Below are positions 55,199-64,000 of a stretch of 64,000 nt of DNA, in pieces. The stretch is from Buxus sempervirens. Taxonomy: Eukaryota; Streptophyta; Magnoliopsida; Buxales; Buxaceae. Made by a program: the position numbers and the translations under genes. The stretch lies in NCBI GenBank assembly GCA_947561395.2, contig OX387184.1, positions 45,058,932-45,122,931 on the forward strand. Direction: 5' to 3'. Position 1 is the first letter of the stretch; each line of letters begins with the position of its first letter. Under the pieces are notes generated by a model. It was not told the DNA's origin. It saw only the letters and a list, made by a program, of their open reading frames with translations, and ran no database searches.

Positions 55199-57240
55199 TG
55201 AAATGAAGAAACAATGGCAAAATTTCTCTACGATTGATAATGGGGAGTCCTTAGTACTTTGATGTGTCATATTCTTCCTTGGCAAGCCTCCTCATTGGAA
55301 ACCATAAAAAGAGAGAATAAATCAGTTTTGTCAGGAACTTTGCCGTGAATTTCATGATGTGGGTTGATTATTGTATTGTTTTGTTCCCTGTAATGATGTG
55401 TTTCGGCAAATCCTGTTATGAAAAATTGAATTTTTTTTCTTGCGAAGAAAAGGGAAAAATTTTGAGATTCAGTTGTGCATGAGTGATCCCAACGCAAGAG
55501 AAAACCTTTCCTTCCATTTTCTTTTATTATTTCAAGCACATCCATCCCACATCCAATATTCTTGGTTTAGATGTTTTGTTTAAATTGGTTGATTTAAGAT
55601 TGATATGAATGGCTTTTGATTGTTTAAAAGTGGGAAACATGCTCTACATTATTTTCTTAGCTATGAACATCTACAAGAGAAGACGAAATCTAAGGTTTGT
55701 TCCGATTGTTTCGGAACTGAATATCAGGTTTTTGAACATTAGCAGCTTGGCATAAGATCCTCAAAGAAACAAAAAGCAAAAATAACAAAGGAGGAGAGAC
55801 TAATAGCCAAAATTTTGTGTTCTTTGCTTGACTAATTGCTGTTGTTTTTTTAGTAATAAAGAAAGGCAGCTTATAATAATGCATTTTACTGAAACCCAGC
55901 AAGGTTTTCCTCTCTCTCTCTTGATTCAGAGCCCTTAAAAGCATCCAACAAAACAAACAAACAAACAAAAAAAAAAATTTGAATTAGTGCCCTTAGAAAC
56001 ATGTAATTTTTTATGCATTTTAGGATAGTTTATTTTATTATTTCATGTCGGTTTAGTTCCATTTTGCCTCATTATTTTGCATTTGTTTAAGGAAAATTCA
56101 GATTCACCTTCATCACATTATTCCATTGGGTCACACTCTTAAATTTTGGTTGGGTTAGGTTTGGTTCAGTTTAAAACCAACCAAATCACTCACATATATC
56201 GAATGGTTTATTTTGTTTAATTCCATTAAATTTTGAGTAAATTGGAGAATACCTGGACCAATTAACCGCAACCTCTAGAACCTGCGCTTCTATATGGTGG
56301 TCTAGGGTTTTGAAGGTCTTCCCTGAATCACAACCTGAATCAACACGAGTCACGTGTGTGACTACTTACACACCTAAAAGGTAGTGGCAACTCAGTTTTG
56401 ATATATAAACCTTGACCTGAATTGGAATTAGAAAATTTGGACCTAATTAACCGAAGCCTAAATGTTGCTTGTGGTTGGCCGATAGCTTCTTTCACATGCT
56501 TGTCACGTGTGCGAACACACACATGTTGGCCTTGCTGGTGGTTATGATAGAGTCCAAGTGGCCTTGTATGTGGGTCTTGAAGGCCCAAAAAGCCTCCAAC
56601 TTGGTCCAAACCAAATACACTTGGGTGCACAGATTGCTATTGGATTCGATAGGGTTCAAAAACCCCTTCTTAGACTCAGAGGTATGCAAACCCTTATACT
56701 GAAAATCAGAGGAACCTTAATTTTATGTGTCATTGTTAAGGCAAAATGCCATGCTTAAAGCTTCTTAGCCAAGGTTTTTGTTTTGGAGAACTTATTGGGT
56801 GGATGTGCAGTATCCTAGATTGCTATCGAAGCAATTTTTTTGCTAACCGCTCTGTTCTTGAGTAGAAAATATTCTCCAAACCCAGTTTTAGCTTGAGTTT
56901 CAGAGAATTGTGTTTAATTTGCAAGGATCGACTTACCGGTGACGTAGTGATTCATGATCTGATTTGATTGAGTTCTGGAGGACTTCACGTTGAAGGATTT
57001 CTAGAGAAGTTCTGGTTGATTAAGGTTTCTGAGAGAGGATCCGAATGATGTAAAAGGATTTCTGGATAACTTTCGGTTGAAGGTAAAGAAGCGTATGCAG
57101 AGGACTTTAAGATCTGGCACCTGGCGATACTTTGTCAATGATTTTACGATAAGTTTGGGCATTCTTCACTCGGCTTATGGGAGTCAGGAGTGATATGAAT
57201 ATAAATAATAAAATTTAATCAAACAAAGTATTACAAAATC
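55199..57240. other. Unassigned intergenic DNA
   Basis: Nothing I can identify with support. It includes the 3' flank of the defensin-like gene. ORFs around 56340-56758 overlap on both strands without a domain. Confidence 0.5.
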
Positions 57241-57249
57241 GAAATTGAA

Positions 57250-57430
57250 TTTTGTAAGTTTATCCAATCAATAGAATTGGAATTTATATCAATTCTTTAT
57301 GGAATTGTAGTTCTAATTTCAATTCCATTATCATCTAACCACAAGTTCCAATTCTATCCAATTCCAATCCTTAATGAATTGGAATTGTAATTAGAATTCT
57401 TAATTCCAATTCCAATTCATCAAGCCAATC
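57250..57430. repeat. AATTCC-rich inverted repeat
   Basis: GAATTGGAATT (57376-57386) pairs with AATTCCAATTC (57402-57412), and further GGAATT/AATTCC words fill the region. It could fold into a hairpin and may be a MITE remnant, but I see no clear terminal repeat or target duplication. Confidence 0.45.
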
Positions 57431-57639
57431 GGAGCCTTGGCTTTTATTGATTCTAATATTTGTATTAAAGTTAATTTGAGCTTCTGGAATTTGTGGTTTC
57501 CATTTTTGATAAAAGGATTTGATTTTCGAACAATGAAAGTAAGTTTTTGGGTTGTTTCAACATATGGATTTCTTGATATAAAATCATTTGTTTAAAGGGA
57601 TTTTTGGATGTTTCTAAAGTTGTATTTTGGACTTGTTGA

Positions 57640-58110
57640 CATGGTTTTGACTATGGAAGACATGGTTATTTTATTTTAGGCAAAGGGCCTATTCCTAATG
57701 GTATTGGTTTAGACAAAGGGCCAATCCCTATTTGATATTTGTTTTGGCTAAGGGGCCAAAGGATAAAAGGATTTGGTTATGTTTTGTTTTCTAGTGTTAG
57801 TGGGCATAGCTCACTATGGATCCATAATGCTGCTAGATAGTGAAAGTTGGGTTTGTCTTTATTTGATTAGTGCATAGTGGCCAATATGCATTGCCACAAT
57901 GGGGTGAGATTTTCCAAAGGGAAGACTGCGGCAATTCGAGCCACCATGGGGTGAGGTCTATTGGTTTTATTATTTGGTATTTGATTTTGGGTTACCTAGA
58001 TTGGATTGTACTTGCCAACCTAATACCTGTATCAGGTTTAGGTGCTCCACTATATTTATATGGTAATGAGATGGCAAAATTTTGGACCATGGATGTAATA
58101 TTGTAAAGAG
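57640..58110 (+). repeat. Possible old LTR fragment
   Basis: Internally repetitive words (GGCAAAGGGCC, GGACAAAGGGCCAATCCCTA, GGGGCCAAAGG; CACAATGGGGTGAGATT and CACCATGGGGTGAGGTC) resemble the redundant texture of the D/E/F LTRs. No terminus or partner LTR was found. Confidence 0.35.
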
Positions 58111-58423
58111 ACTTATATTTTCATGAGACCTATTATACACATGTTTTGTTGCAAGATTTAAGATTGGATTTATTTCTGTATTTCATTGAAATTATTTGGT
58201 TTAGTTGTTATCTTATCATGGTTTGGAAAACTATAGATGATAGCAATTTTGATCATGCATGTTGTTGCTTATGAAGATATTTTTATATCTCATACCGTTG
58301 TTTTCAAATGTTTTGTTTTCAAATTTGCAAGATGAGGATAATCAAGGGAAGTAGAGAATGATGATTTTGAGGAACACATTTGCATTTAGTTGGATTTAGT
58401 TTATTTTCAGTTTACTTGTTATC

Positions 58424-58700
58424 TGTAGACACCCCAAATTACACTACAAGATGAGAAAATAAAGGATAATATTCAATTGAGATTTGAAACATGTCAAAAA
58501 GGTTGAAAAACTGGTCAAACTTGTGCTGCCAGCATTAAATATGCGGATTTGCCTTGACCGCATTGATCTGCAGTTTATACTTGACCGCATAGAGTATGCA
58601 GTAAAGGCATGACCGCAATATATATGCAGTCACGTGTAATTTTGTGCGAATTTGCAAATACTCAATTTCTGAGCCTTATTTACACTCTTACCTCTCTCTA
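58424..58700 (+). mobile_element. H: truncated Tat-like LTR
   Basis: It starts TGTAGACACCCCAAATTACAC like C2 but soon diverges. It contains the palindrome cluster TTGACCGCATTGATCTGCAG...GACCGCATAGAGTATGCAG...GACCGCAATATATATGCAG (58530-58640). GAGCCTTATTTACACTCTTACCTCTCTCTA matches C1 near 38070. It is cut at 58700 by a CACTA end. Confidence 0.7.
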
Positions 58701-58854
58701 CACTACAAAAAGGCTGGTTTTTAGTGGCGGGCCAAGATCGCTGCTGAAACCCAGAAGCCCGCTACTAAAGCCAATCACGGACAACGGCTGTCCGCCCGTG
58801 ATTGTCCCGTTGCTGATTCTTTTAACAGCGGGCCCAGCATTCATTACGTAGCGG
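58701..58854 (+). mobile_element. CACTA-type DNA transposon end
   Basis: CACTACAAAAAGG is the signature terminus of plant CACTA (En/Spm) elements. Subterminal GC-rich inverted words follow: GTGGCGGGCC, GCCCGCTACTAAAGCC and AACAGCGGGCCCAGC. The flanking CTA (58698-58700) may be the 3-bp target duplication. The rest is displaced by element C2. Confidence 0.7.
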
Positions 58855-59301
58855 TGTAGACACCCCAAAATTGCATGATTTTTGATAAATCTTGAAGGAG
58901 AGAAATATTTTATTGGAATTTTCAATTCTTTGCATTGGGTTTGAGATACTTAACCCATTTGAATCCAAAACCGTAAAGGAAAAGGCCCGAATTCAATCTT
59001 TTGTGCAAAGTCAAACTTTTTCCGGTTGAATTTTGTTGACTTTTGACCCCAGAAAATGAAATATTTTTTAAAACCAGATTTCAAGATAATTTTTCCCGGT
59101 AATCAGGTTTTTAGCCATGTTATTGCATAAAAGAATTTTTTGAGATTTTAAATCTTGACGAATACCTTGGTTTTAGCATGTTGAATCTTTTTACCAGACC
59201 TGAAAAATCAGAATTTTGCCTAGAACTGGAAAGTTGACTTTTTATTCACTTGGAATTTTGGTCTGGAACTATTTTTAATGGATTCAAATGGGGGGTGTTT
59301 G

Positions 59302-59383
59302 CTTATTTACATGTAATATCTTAAGTAAATGGAGATTAAAAAATACGAGGACATTTACTTAAACGATATTACATGTAAATAAG
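59302..59383. repeat. Conserved 82-bp hairpin in C2 LTR
   Basis: Perfect 19-bp arms (59302-59320 and 59365-59383) are the same as in C1. The inner arms TTAAGTAAATG and CATTTACTTAA extend the stem to about 30 bp. The loop is A-rich. Confidence 0.9.
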
Positions 59384-59424
59384 TATTGCCTGTGTTAAAA
59401 TTGGGATAAAAGCTTCTTTTTTTT

Positions 59425-59567
59425 GTATCCGCCAGATAATGTCGGATACAAAACATTTTTATTGTATCCAACAAATAATGCCGGATACAAGTAGCCCTTA
59501 ATGTATCCGGCATCATATGCCGGATACACATAGGCGCTAGTGTATCCGACCTGACATGCCGGATACA
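59425..59567. repeat. TGTATCCGGCAT palindrome array, four copies at about 39-bp spacing
   Basis: 27-nt palindromes begin at about 59425, 59464, 59502 and 59541. The best copy has arms TGTATCCGGCAT and ATGCCGGATACA (59502-59528). The array lies 165-300 bp upstream of the TATA box. Confidence 0.9.
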
Positions 59568-59732
59568 CTAGTTTTGCTCAAAATTAGGGTTTTCCGAGAG
59601 CTTTCACCTTTTACCATCATATCCCTCATTAAATGAGGGGAAATCTCGGAAATAGCTTTAGGGTTAAGGTTGGTGGGCTATAGACCTTATGTTGTGTGTA
59701 CCATCACACCAACCCTAACCCTAGCCTTTGCC

Positions 59733-59740
59733 TATAAATA
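59733..59740 (+). promoter_or_regulatory. TATA box of C2 LTR
   Basis: TATAAATA in GCCTATAAATAGGAGG is the same context as in B, C1 and D. Confidence 0.7.
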
Positions 59741-61810
59741 GGAGGCTCCTCCTTAAGCAAATTGCCAACAATTCTTGCCAAGAACTTTTGCCAAGAAGAG
59801 CTCCGAGTGAAGAGGGAAACCGCTGCGGAAGTGCTTCCAGAACCTAGGTAAGCCTCAAACCTCCTTTTAATTTTGTTTTTACATTTCTAGATCTAGATCT
59901 TTTCTTCTACTTTTCTGTAGAATAAGGCCTTGATATGTGTATGAAAACCCTTCCCTGGCTCAAAGTATCTCAAGACTCCCCCTAGCCGTAAAACGTGAAG
60001 GCGGAATCTAGGAGAAACGAGACTGGGGATTGATCCTAGTGCTAGAACCCCTTTTGAATAAGCCTTGTGATTCTATGAAGACCGTTCTATATTCAAAGTA
60101 CCCCAAGATTATCTTGAAGAACCGTGTTTAACGGGGAGAGAGAACTAAGAGAAACGATAATGGAACGGAACCCTAGGTTGTTCTAGAACCCTCTTTTTTA
60201 TTGATCTAAATGCATGCTATAAGCCTTGTGATTCTATGAAAACCCGTTCTATATTCAAAGTACCCCAAGATTATCTTGAAGAACCGTGTTTAATGGGGAG
60301 AGAGAACTAAGGGAAATGATAATGGAACGGAACCCTAGGTTGTTTTAGAACCTTATTTTGATTGATAGGAATGCATGCTATGTTGTTATATTGTTCTGGA
60401 ATGGTTTCTACACTTACACATACATAGCATGATTTTGGCAGGATAGACTCATATTTAGGATTTATTGCATTCATTGTGATAAATCTGAAATAAATGGACT
60501 CAATCAATTTTGGAATGTTTTTAAATAGTTTTTAAAGGATTTGGATTCATTTTGCACGAATTGCACATACTTTGTCACAGTTTTGAATTGGTTTTCTCCA
60601 AAGAAGGCCTAACTTGACAGCAACTGTACCCCTACTTCGGACACTCATAACTTCATCGTCAGGATGAATTTTGGAGTGATTCTAGAACCATGGGAAAGGT
60701 AAGTCTGTCTAGTTTATGTCCACCAAATTTCATTAAGTTCTATCCAGCAGAGTTTTGACACCTCTCTGTCGAAGTTGATAGGTCAGTTCTGATCTGAATA
60801 CAGAACTTGTCACTTCGACTGAGCGCCATGTGTTCGTTTTAAATCCGATTCGAGTGATTATTGTTTTTGAGTTTTCCTATGGAAGTCTAGTTTTAAATCC
60901 AGTTGGTTTCATAATTTTTTGACTCCATTTGTGTTGTGAGCAACAGATTTACTCAGAGCTGTTCAACAGCACTTTTCTGGGAAAATCTGTGATCTTCGGG
61001 GCATGTTCAGGAGACCACCCAAGGCACATCCGAATGAATTTTTGTATAAGGCTAGTTTCATTTGAAAGATGGCCATACAGACTTCACTCACACCAAATTT
61101 CATGGATTTCTATGGAGCCGATGTTTCTAGGTGATTTTCTAAACTTGCATACTTATCACTTTTGTTCATCTCCAGCAGCAAATTCAAAGGAGCATAACTC
61201 CTAGGTTTTCAACCGGATCTACTTGAAATTTTGCATGAGTCTTTTATTTACCATAATTTTTTAAATGGATTTGGTTTGATTCAATTTAAAATTGGATTTG
61301 AATGATTTCAAGACAAATGGCATTACTTTTTACCAAATTTCCCGGATTTGATTCAACTCGGTTTTGTGTAACTTTTGCTTTGATTTCCATTTATTGGTGA
61401 TGTTCCAGAAATGATATTGACATAAAAGAGGATCTGGAATCCATTTGGATCTTTATGTGAAGATATCATACATTTGTCATTTTTCAAGGTTTTTAATGAT
61501 TTTTAGCAAGCTTTTTTATTTTTTTGCATGAACAAACACTTGGCAACCACCTTGTGTGGGTGAATGGGGGTGCCTAACACCTTCCCCCGTTCATAATCTA
61601 ATCCCCTTACCCATCTCTGGATTTGATTTTCAAGTAGAGTTATTTTTACTCTAGAATTGGCCTTTTAGCACTTTTGCTTATTTTTGAATCTTTTGGTGTC
61701 CATTCTCACCCTATAATTTTGAATGGTGGCGACTCTCCCATTTTTACGTTGAGCCCGTGTGTTGACGGAGGGTGAATCATCTCCTGTGATTTTTTCCTAT
61801 GTCTCACAAC

Positions 61811-61828
61811 TGGCGACTCTGCTGGGGA
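61811..61828 (+). promoter_or_regulatory. Primer binding site of element C2 (tRNA-Arg type)
   Basis: TGGCGACTCTGCTGGGGA begins two bases after the LTR end. It nearly matches the complement of the plant tRNA-Arg 3' end as I recall it, and resembles B's site. Confidence 0.8.
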
Positions 61829-62091
61829 CTTGTGGATTTAAGCCATTTTGTTTATTTGTTCATGCTTTTTCTTTACTTTTGAATGCTTGCTATTTTGCTT
61901 ACTTTGATTGTGTATATTGAATCTCAAAACTGATTTGGATGATTAGAAAATTCACATGGTTAAAGGCATGTGCATGTTGCTTGATTTTTGTTTAAAGGAA
62001 AACCCATATTGTGATATGACTTGGCTATATTATGTGATAGCATGTGTTATTTTGGGGTTTGAATGCCATGAGCTAAAAAAAATATAATATT

Positions 62092-62740
62092 TGAAATCTG
62101 GAAATTTTGTGTTTATTTTGGGTATTCAAGCATGCTCCCCATGAATAATGCTTTTTCGTGCTTAATGTTTGTTTTATGCCATGCTTTTGGTTTGAATGTA
62201 TGGGATGACATGATTTGGGCATGAAAACAATGAAAAAAAAAATCTGAAATGCTTGGTGGGAATTTTGGGGATTTTCAAGCATATGTTTCCCGAGCTAACA
62301 GCTTTTTGTATCATATTGTTAGTTGCTGGGTTTTAGGCTTCCATTTGGGCATAAAACAATGTAATTTGAGCATCCAAATGAAGAACATGAAATCTGGAAA
62401 TTTAGTGTATATTTTGGGAGTTTTTAAGCATGTTTTTACCATTAAAACTCTTCATATACCATGTCAAGTAGTTGCTAAATTTTTAGGCATTAATTTGGGG
62501 TATGAGTGATACACTTTGAGCACGAAAGCAATAAAAAAAAATCTGGAAACTTTAGTGTACATTTTGGGGGTTTTCAAGCATGTTTCAACCATCAAAACCT
62601 CCCTTATATCATGTCAAGTAGTGCTGAATTTTAGGCCTCAATTTGGGTAGAAATGGTACACTTTGAGCATGAGAAAAAGCATGAAAATCTGGAAATTTGG
62701 GGTAATACTTTTGGGGTTTCAAGCATACCTTCCATGTTTT
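62092..62740. repeat. About 150-bp tandem repeat in C2 leader, five degenerate copies
   Basis: A unit with GAAATCTGGAAATTT...TTTTGGGGTTTTCAAGCATG starts near 62092, 62244, 62389, 62540 and 62683, so the period is 143-152 bp. Copies differ by substitutions and small indels. Confidence 0.85.
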
Positions 62741-63679
62741 AATTGGTTTGTACAATAACACGTTTTGGGTGTTATTTTTGGTCATGAGCATGTTTGGGTG
62801 TTTACAATCTTGATTGGCTTGTATGTTGCTTTCAATATGATTGTATATGCCTTGGCTTGAAATTGTATGCATAGCTACGGAAAAGAGTGGCAAGGGGCTG
62901 GGACGTTGTGAATGTACCTAAATTTTAAATGCACTTGAGCACTTTAAACACTTTGCACAGCCTACCCATTACCTATAGGAAGTTGAACCATGAATGTGGG
63001 TAGCTTGGCGCACCGAGGTCGTGACTTCGGAAAGCGAAAATGAAAACATTCACCTTAGAGCTTGAGTCAATGATGTGATGACAATGGGATCTGTGATTCG
63101 ATTCCAGGCATCACTAGACTTGAGTTCTAAGTTGCCAATTAAGCCAAAACCCAAAAACCATATGCTTGAAGGTGGAGAAACACGTTTTCAGCTAAAAGTA
63201 CACAATTGCGTTTGGGGAATTTGGTGTAAATGTGGGAAGGTCGTTTGCATGTTTTACAGGCCAAGGTATAATACCATATTAAAGGTAACACAAGGTGGCG
63301 AGGTGAATTTAAAGCCATGGTGTCCATATGCTTGGGATGAAATTTTTCCCAAAAATTTTTATAACCTAAGGTTGGTGTAACCCATAGGATGAGTTTCCAA
63401 CTCAATTTAATGGTCATCCTACCCAAAGTCTAAGCAAGAGGCAACCAAGTGTACAAAGTCCAACAATTGGTGCATAACTTTGGAGGGTACAAGTACCCTC
63501 ATGAATTTGTGAATTCTAGCAAGAATGATGTAAAAGCCCAATTTGGGGCAAGTTTTAAAAGCCAAGTCAAGATGAACATCAAGTAGGAATGAAAATAACA
63601 TAATCTGGTGAAAAAATGAGTCAAAAAGGGCCATTTCGGCATTAACTGGCAACTCAGGTCGGATAAGAAGAATCATATT

Positions 63680-63786
63680 CATATCCGGCATAAATTATCG
63701 GTTACAAAGACCTATGTGTGTATCCGGCTAATTATGCCGGATACAGTAAGCCATAGCCTTATCCGGTATATTATGCCGGTTACATT
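63680..63786. repeat. TATCCGGC palindrome array in C2 leader
   Basis: Three units share arms with the LTR array: ATATCCGGCATAAATTATCGG, TGTATCCGGCTA/TATGCCGGATACA (63719-63745) and TTATCCGGTATATTATGCCGG. This is 1.9 kb after the primer site, outside the LTR. Confidence 0.85.
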
Positions 63787-64000
63787 CAAAAAATGCACAA
63801 ATTGGTTTTTCAGCCCAAATTTTCAGAATAAAATGCCTAAAACATTGTGGATAATCCTTAGGCACCCAAAAAAAGAACATAAAAATGTTCCAAAAATACA
63901 AAATAAATAAATAAATAAAATAAGATATTCTTTCAGGATTTAACCTAATTTTGAAATTCATGAAGGCAAACTAAGGTGTCATATTTTTTTGATACCAATT

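Larger units (their letters stand above)
58855..61808 (+). mobile_element. Element C2 5' LTR (Tat-like)
   Basis: The 2954-bp LTR runs from TGTAGACACCCCAAAATTGC to TCTCACA, followed by a tRNA-Arg-type primer site. It contains the conserved 82-bp hairpin (59302-59383), a four-copy palindrome array (59425-59567), TATA box TATAAATA (59733-59740) and GGGGGTGCCTAACACCTTCC near 61564. The left flank AGCGG (58850-58854) should be duplicated at the far end, outside the window. A near-duplicate block (60058-60145 versus 60217-60305; TATTCAAAGTACCCCAAGA) lies in the transcribed part. No coding region is seen. Confidence 0.87.
61829..64000 (+). mobile_element. Element C2 leader (internal region, runs off window)
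   Basis: Only noncoding leader is present: no ORF1 or gag is reached before the edge. It includes a tandem repeat block (62092-62740) and a second palindrome array (63680-63785). The many short ORFs on both strands have no domains. Confidence 0.75.

Noticed and set aside
59425..59567. Regularly spaced repeats resembling a CRISPR array
   Set aside because: Units are palindromes of an LTR in plant DNA, spacers are about 12 bp, and no cas genes exist.

Overview
The window is repeat-dense, AT-rich plant nuclear DNA, probably from an angiosperm; I cannot name the species. It shows plant LTR retrotransposons with 2.3-3 kb LTRs, initiator-tRNA-Met and tRNA-Arg type primer sites, an intron-bearing plant Helitron, a CACTA end, and one small two-exon plant gene. 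I see no rRNA, tRNA or organellar genes and no bacterial-style operons.

Positions 1-38969 are a stack of nested insertions. A Tat/Ogre-like LTR (C1, minus strand, 36608-38969) was broken by element A (plus strand, also Tat-like). Only the last ~1.15 kb of A's internal region (1-1152) and its 3' LTR lie in the window. That LTR survives in three blocks: 1153-3022, 21668-21971 and 35815-36607. Element B, a complete Tat-like element on the minus strand (3023-21667), separates blocks 1 and 2. Element D (minus strand, 21972-35809, TSD CCGCA) separates blocks 2 and 3. D has chromovirus-like ends and a tRNA-Met primer site, but no gag-pol; instead it carries one antisense reading frame. D was itself hit by solo LTR F (27690-30673) inside its body and by solo LTR E (31860-34605, perfect TSD ACCAA) inside its 5' LTR.

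B reads, on the minus strand: 5' LTR, tRNA-Arg-type primer site, ORF1 (DUF7745/plant-mobile-domain-like), a 1.3 kb minisatellite, gag-protease, reverse transcriptase, a second RNase H, integrase, polypurine tract, 3' LTR. Gag-pol was one long frame, now cut by six stop codons and one frameshift, so B is not autonomous although its LTRs are still very similar.

Positions 39432-51619 are a Helitron of about 12.2 kb. It carries a four-exon Rep/PIF1-helicase gene (43441-48112) with inactivating changes, a gag-like ORF, a 0.59 kb direct duplication, and a second Helitron-type 3' end near its left side.

Positions 51620-58423 are mostly anonymous AT-rich DNA. They hold the only convincing host gene, a secreted defensin-like cysteine-rich peptide (54701-55195) whose stop codon falls exactly where the last conserved cysteine is expected.

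Positions 58424-64000 hold a truncated Tat-like LTR (H), a CACTA end inserted into it, and the 5' LTR, tRNA-Arg primer site and repeat-rich leader of another Tat-like element (C2) that runs off the right edge.

The most interesting unexplained structure is a recurring design. Unrelated or distantly related LTRs here (A, B, C1, C2, H, E and weakly F) each carry clusters of short, nearly perfect palindromes with family-specific sequence. In the Tat-like LTRs these sit mostly just upstream of the TATA box.
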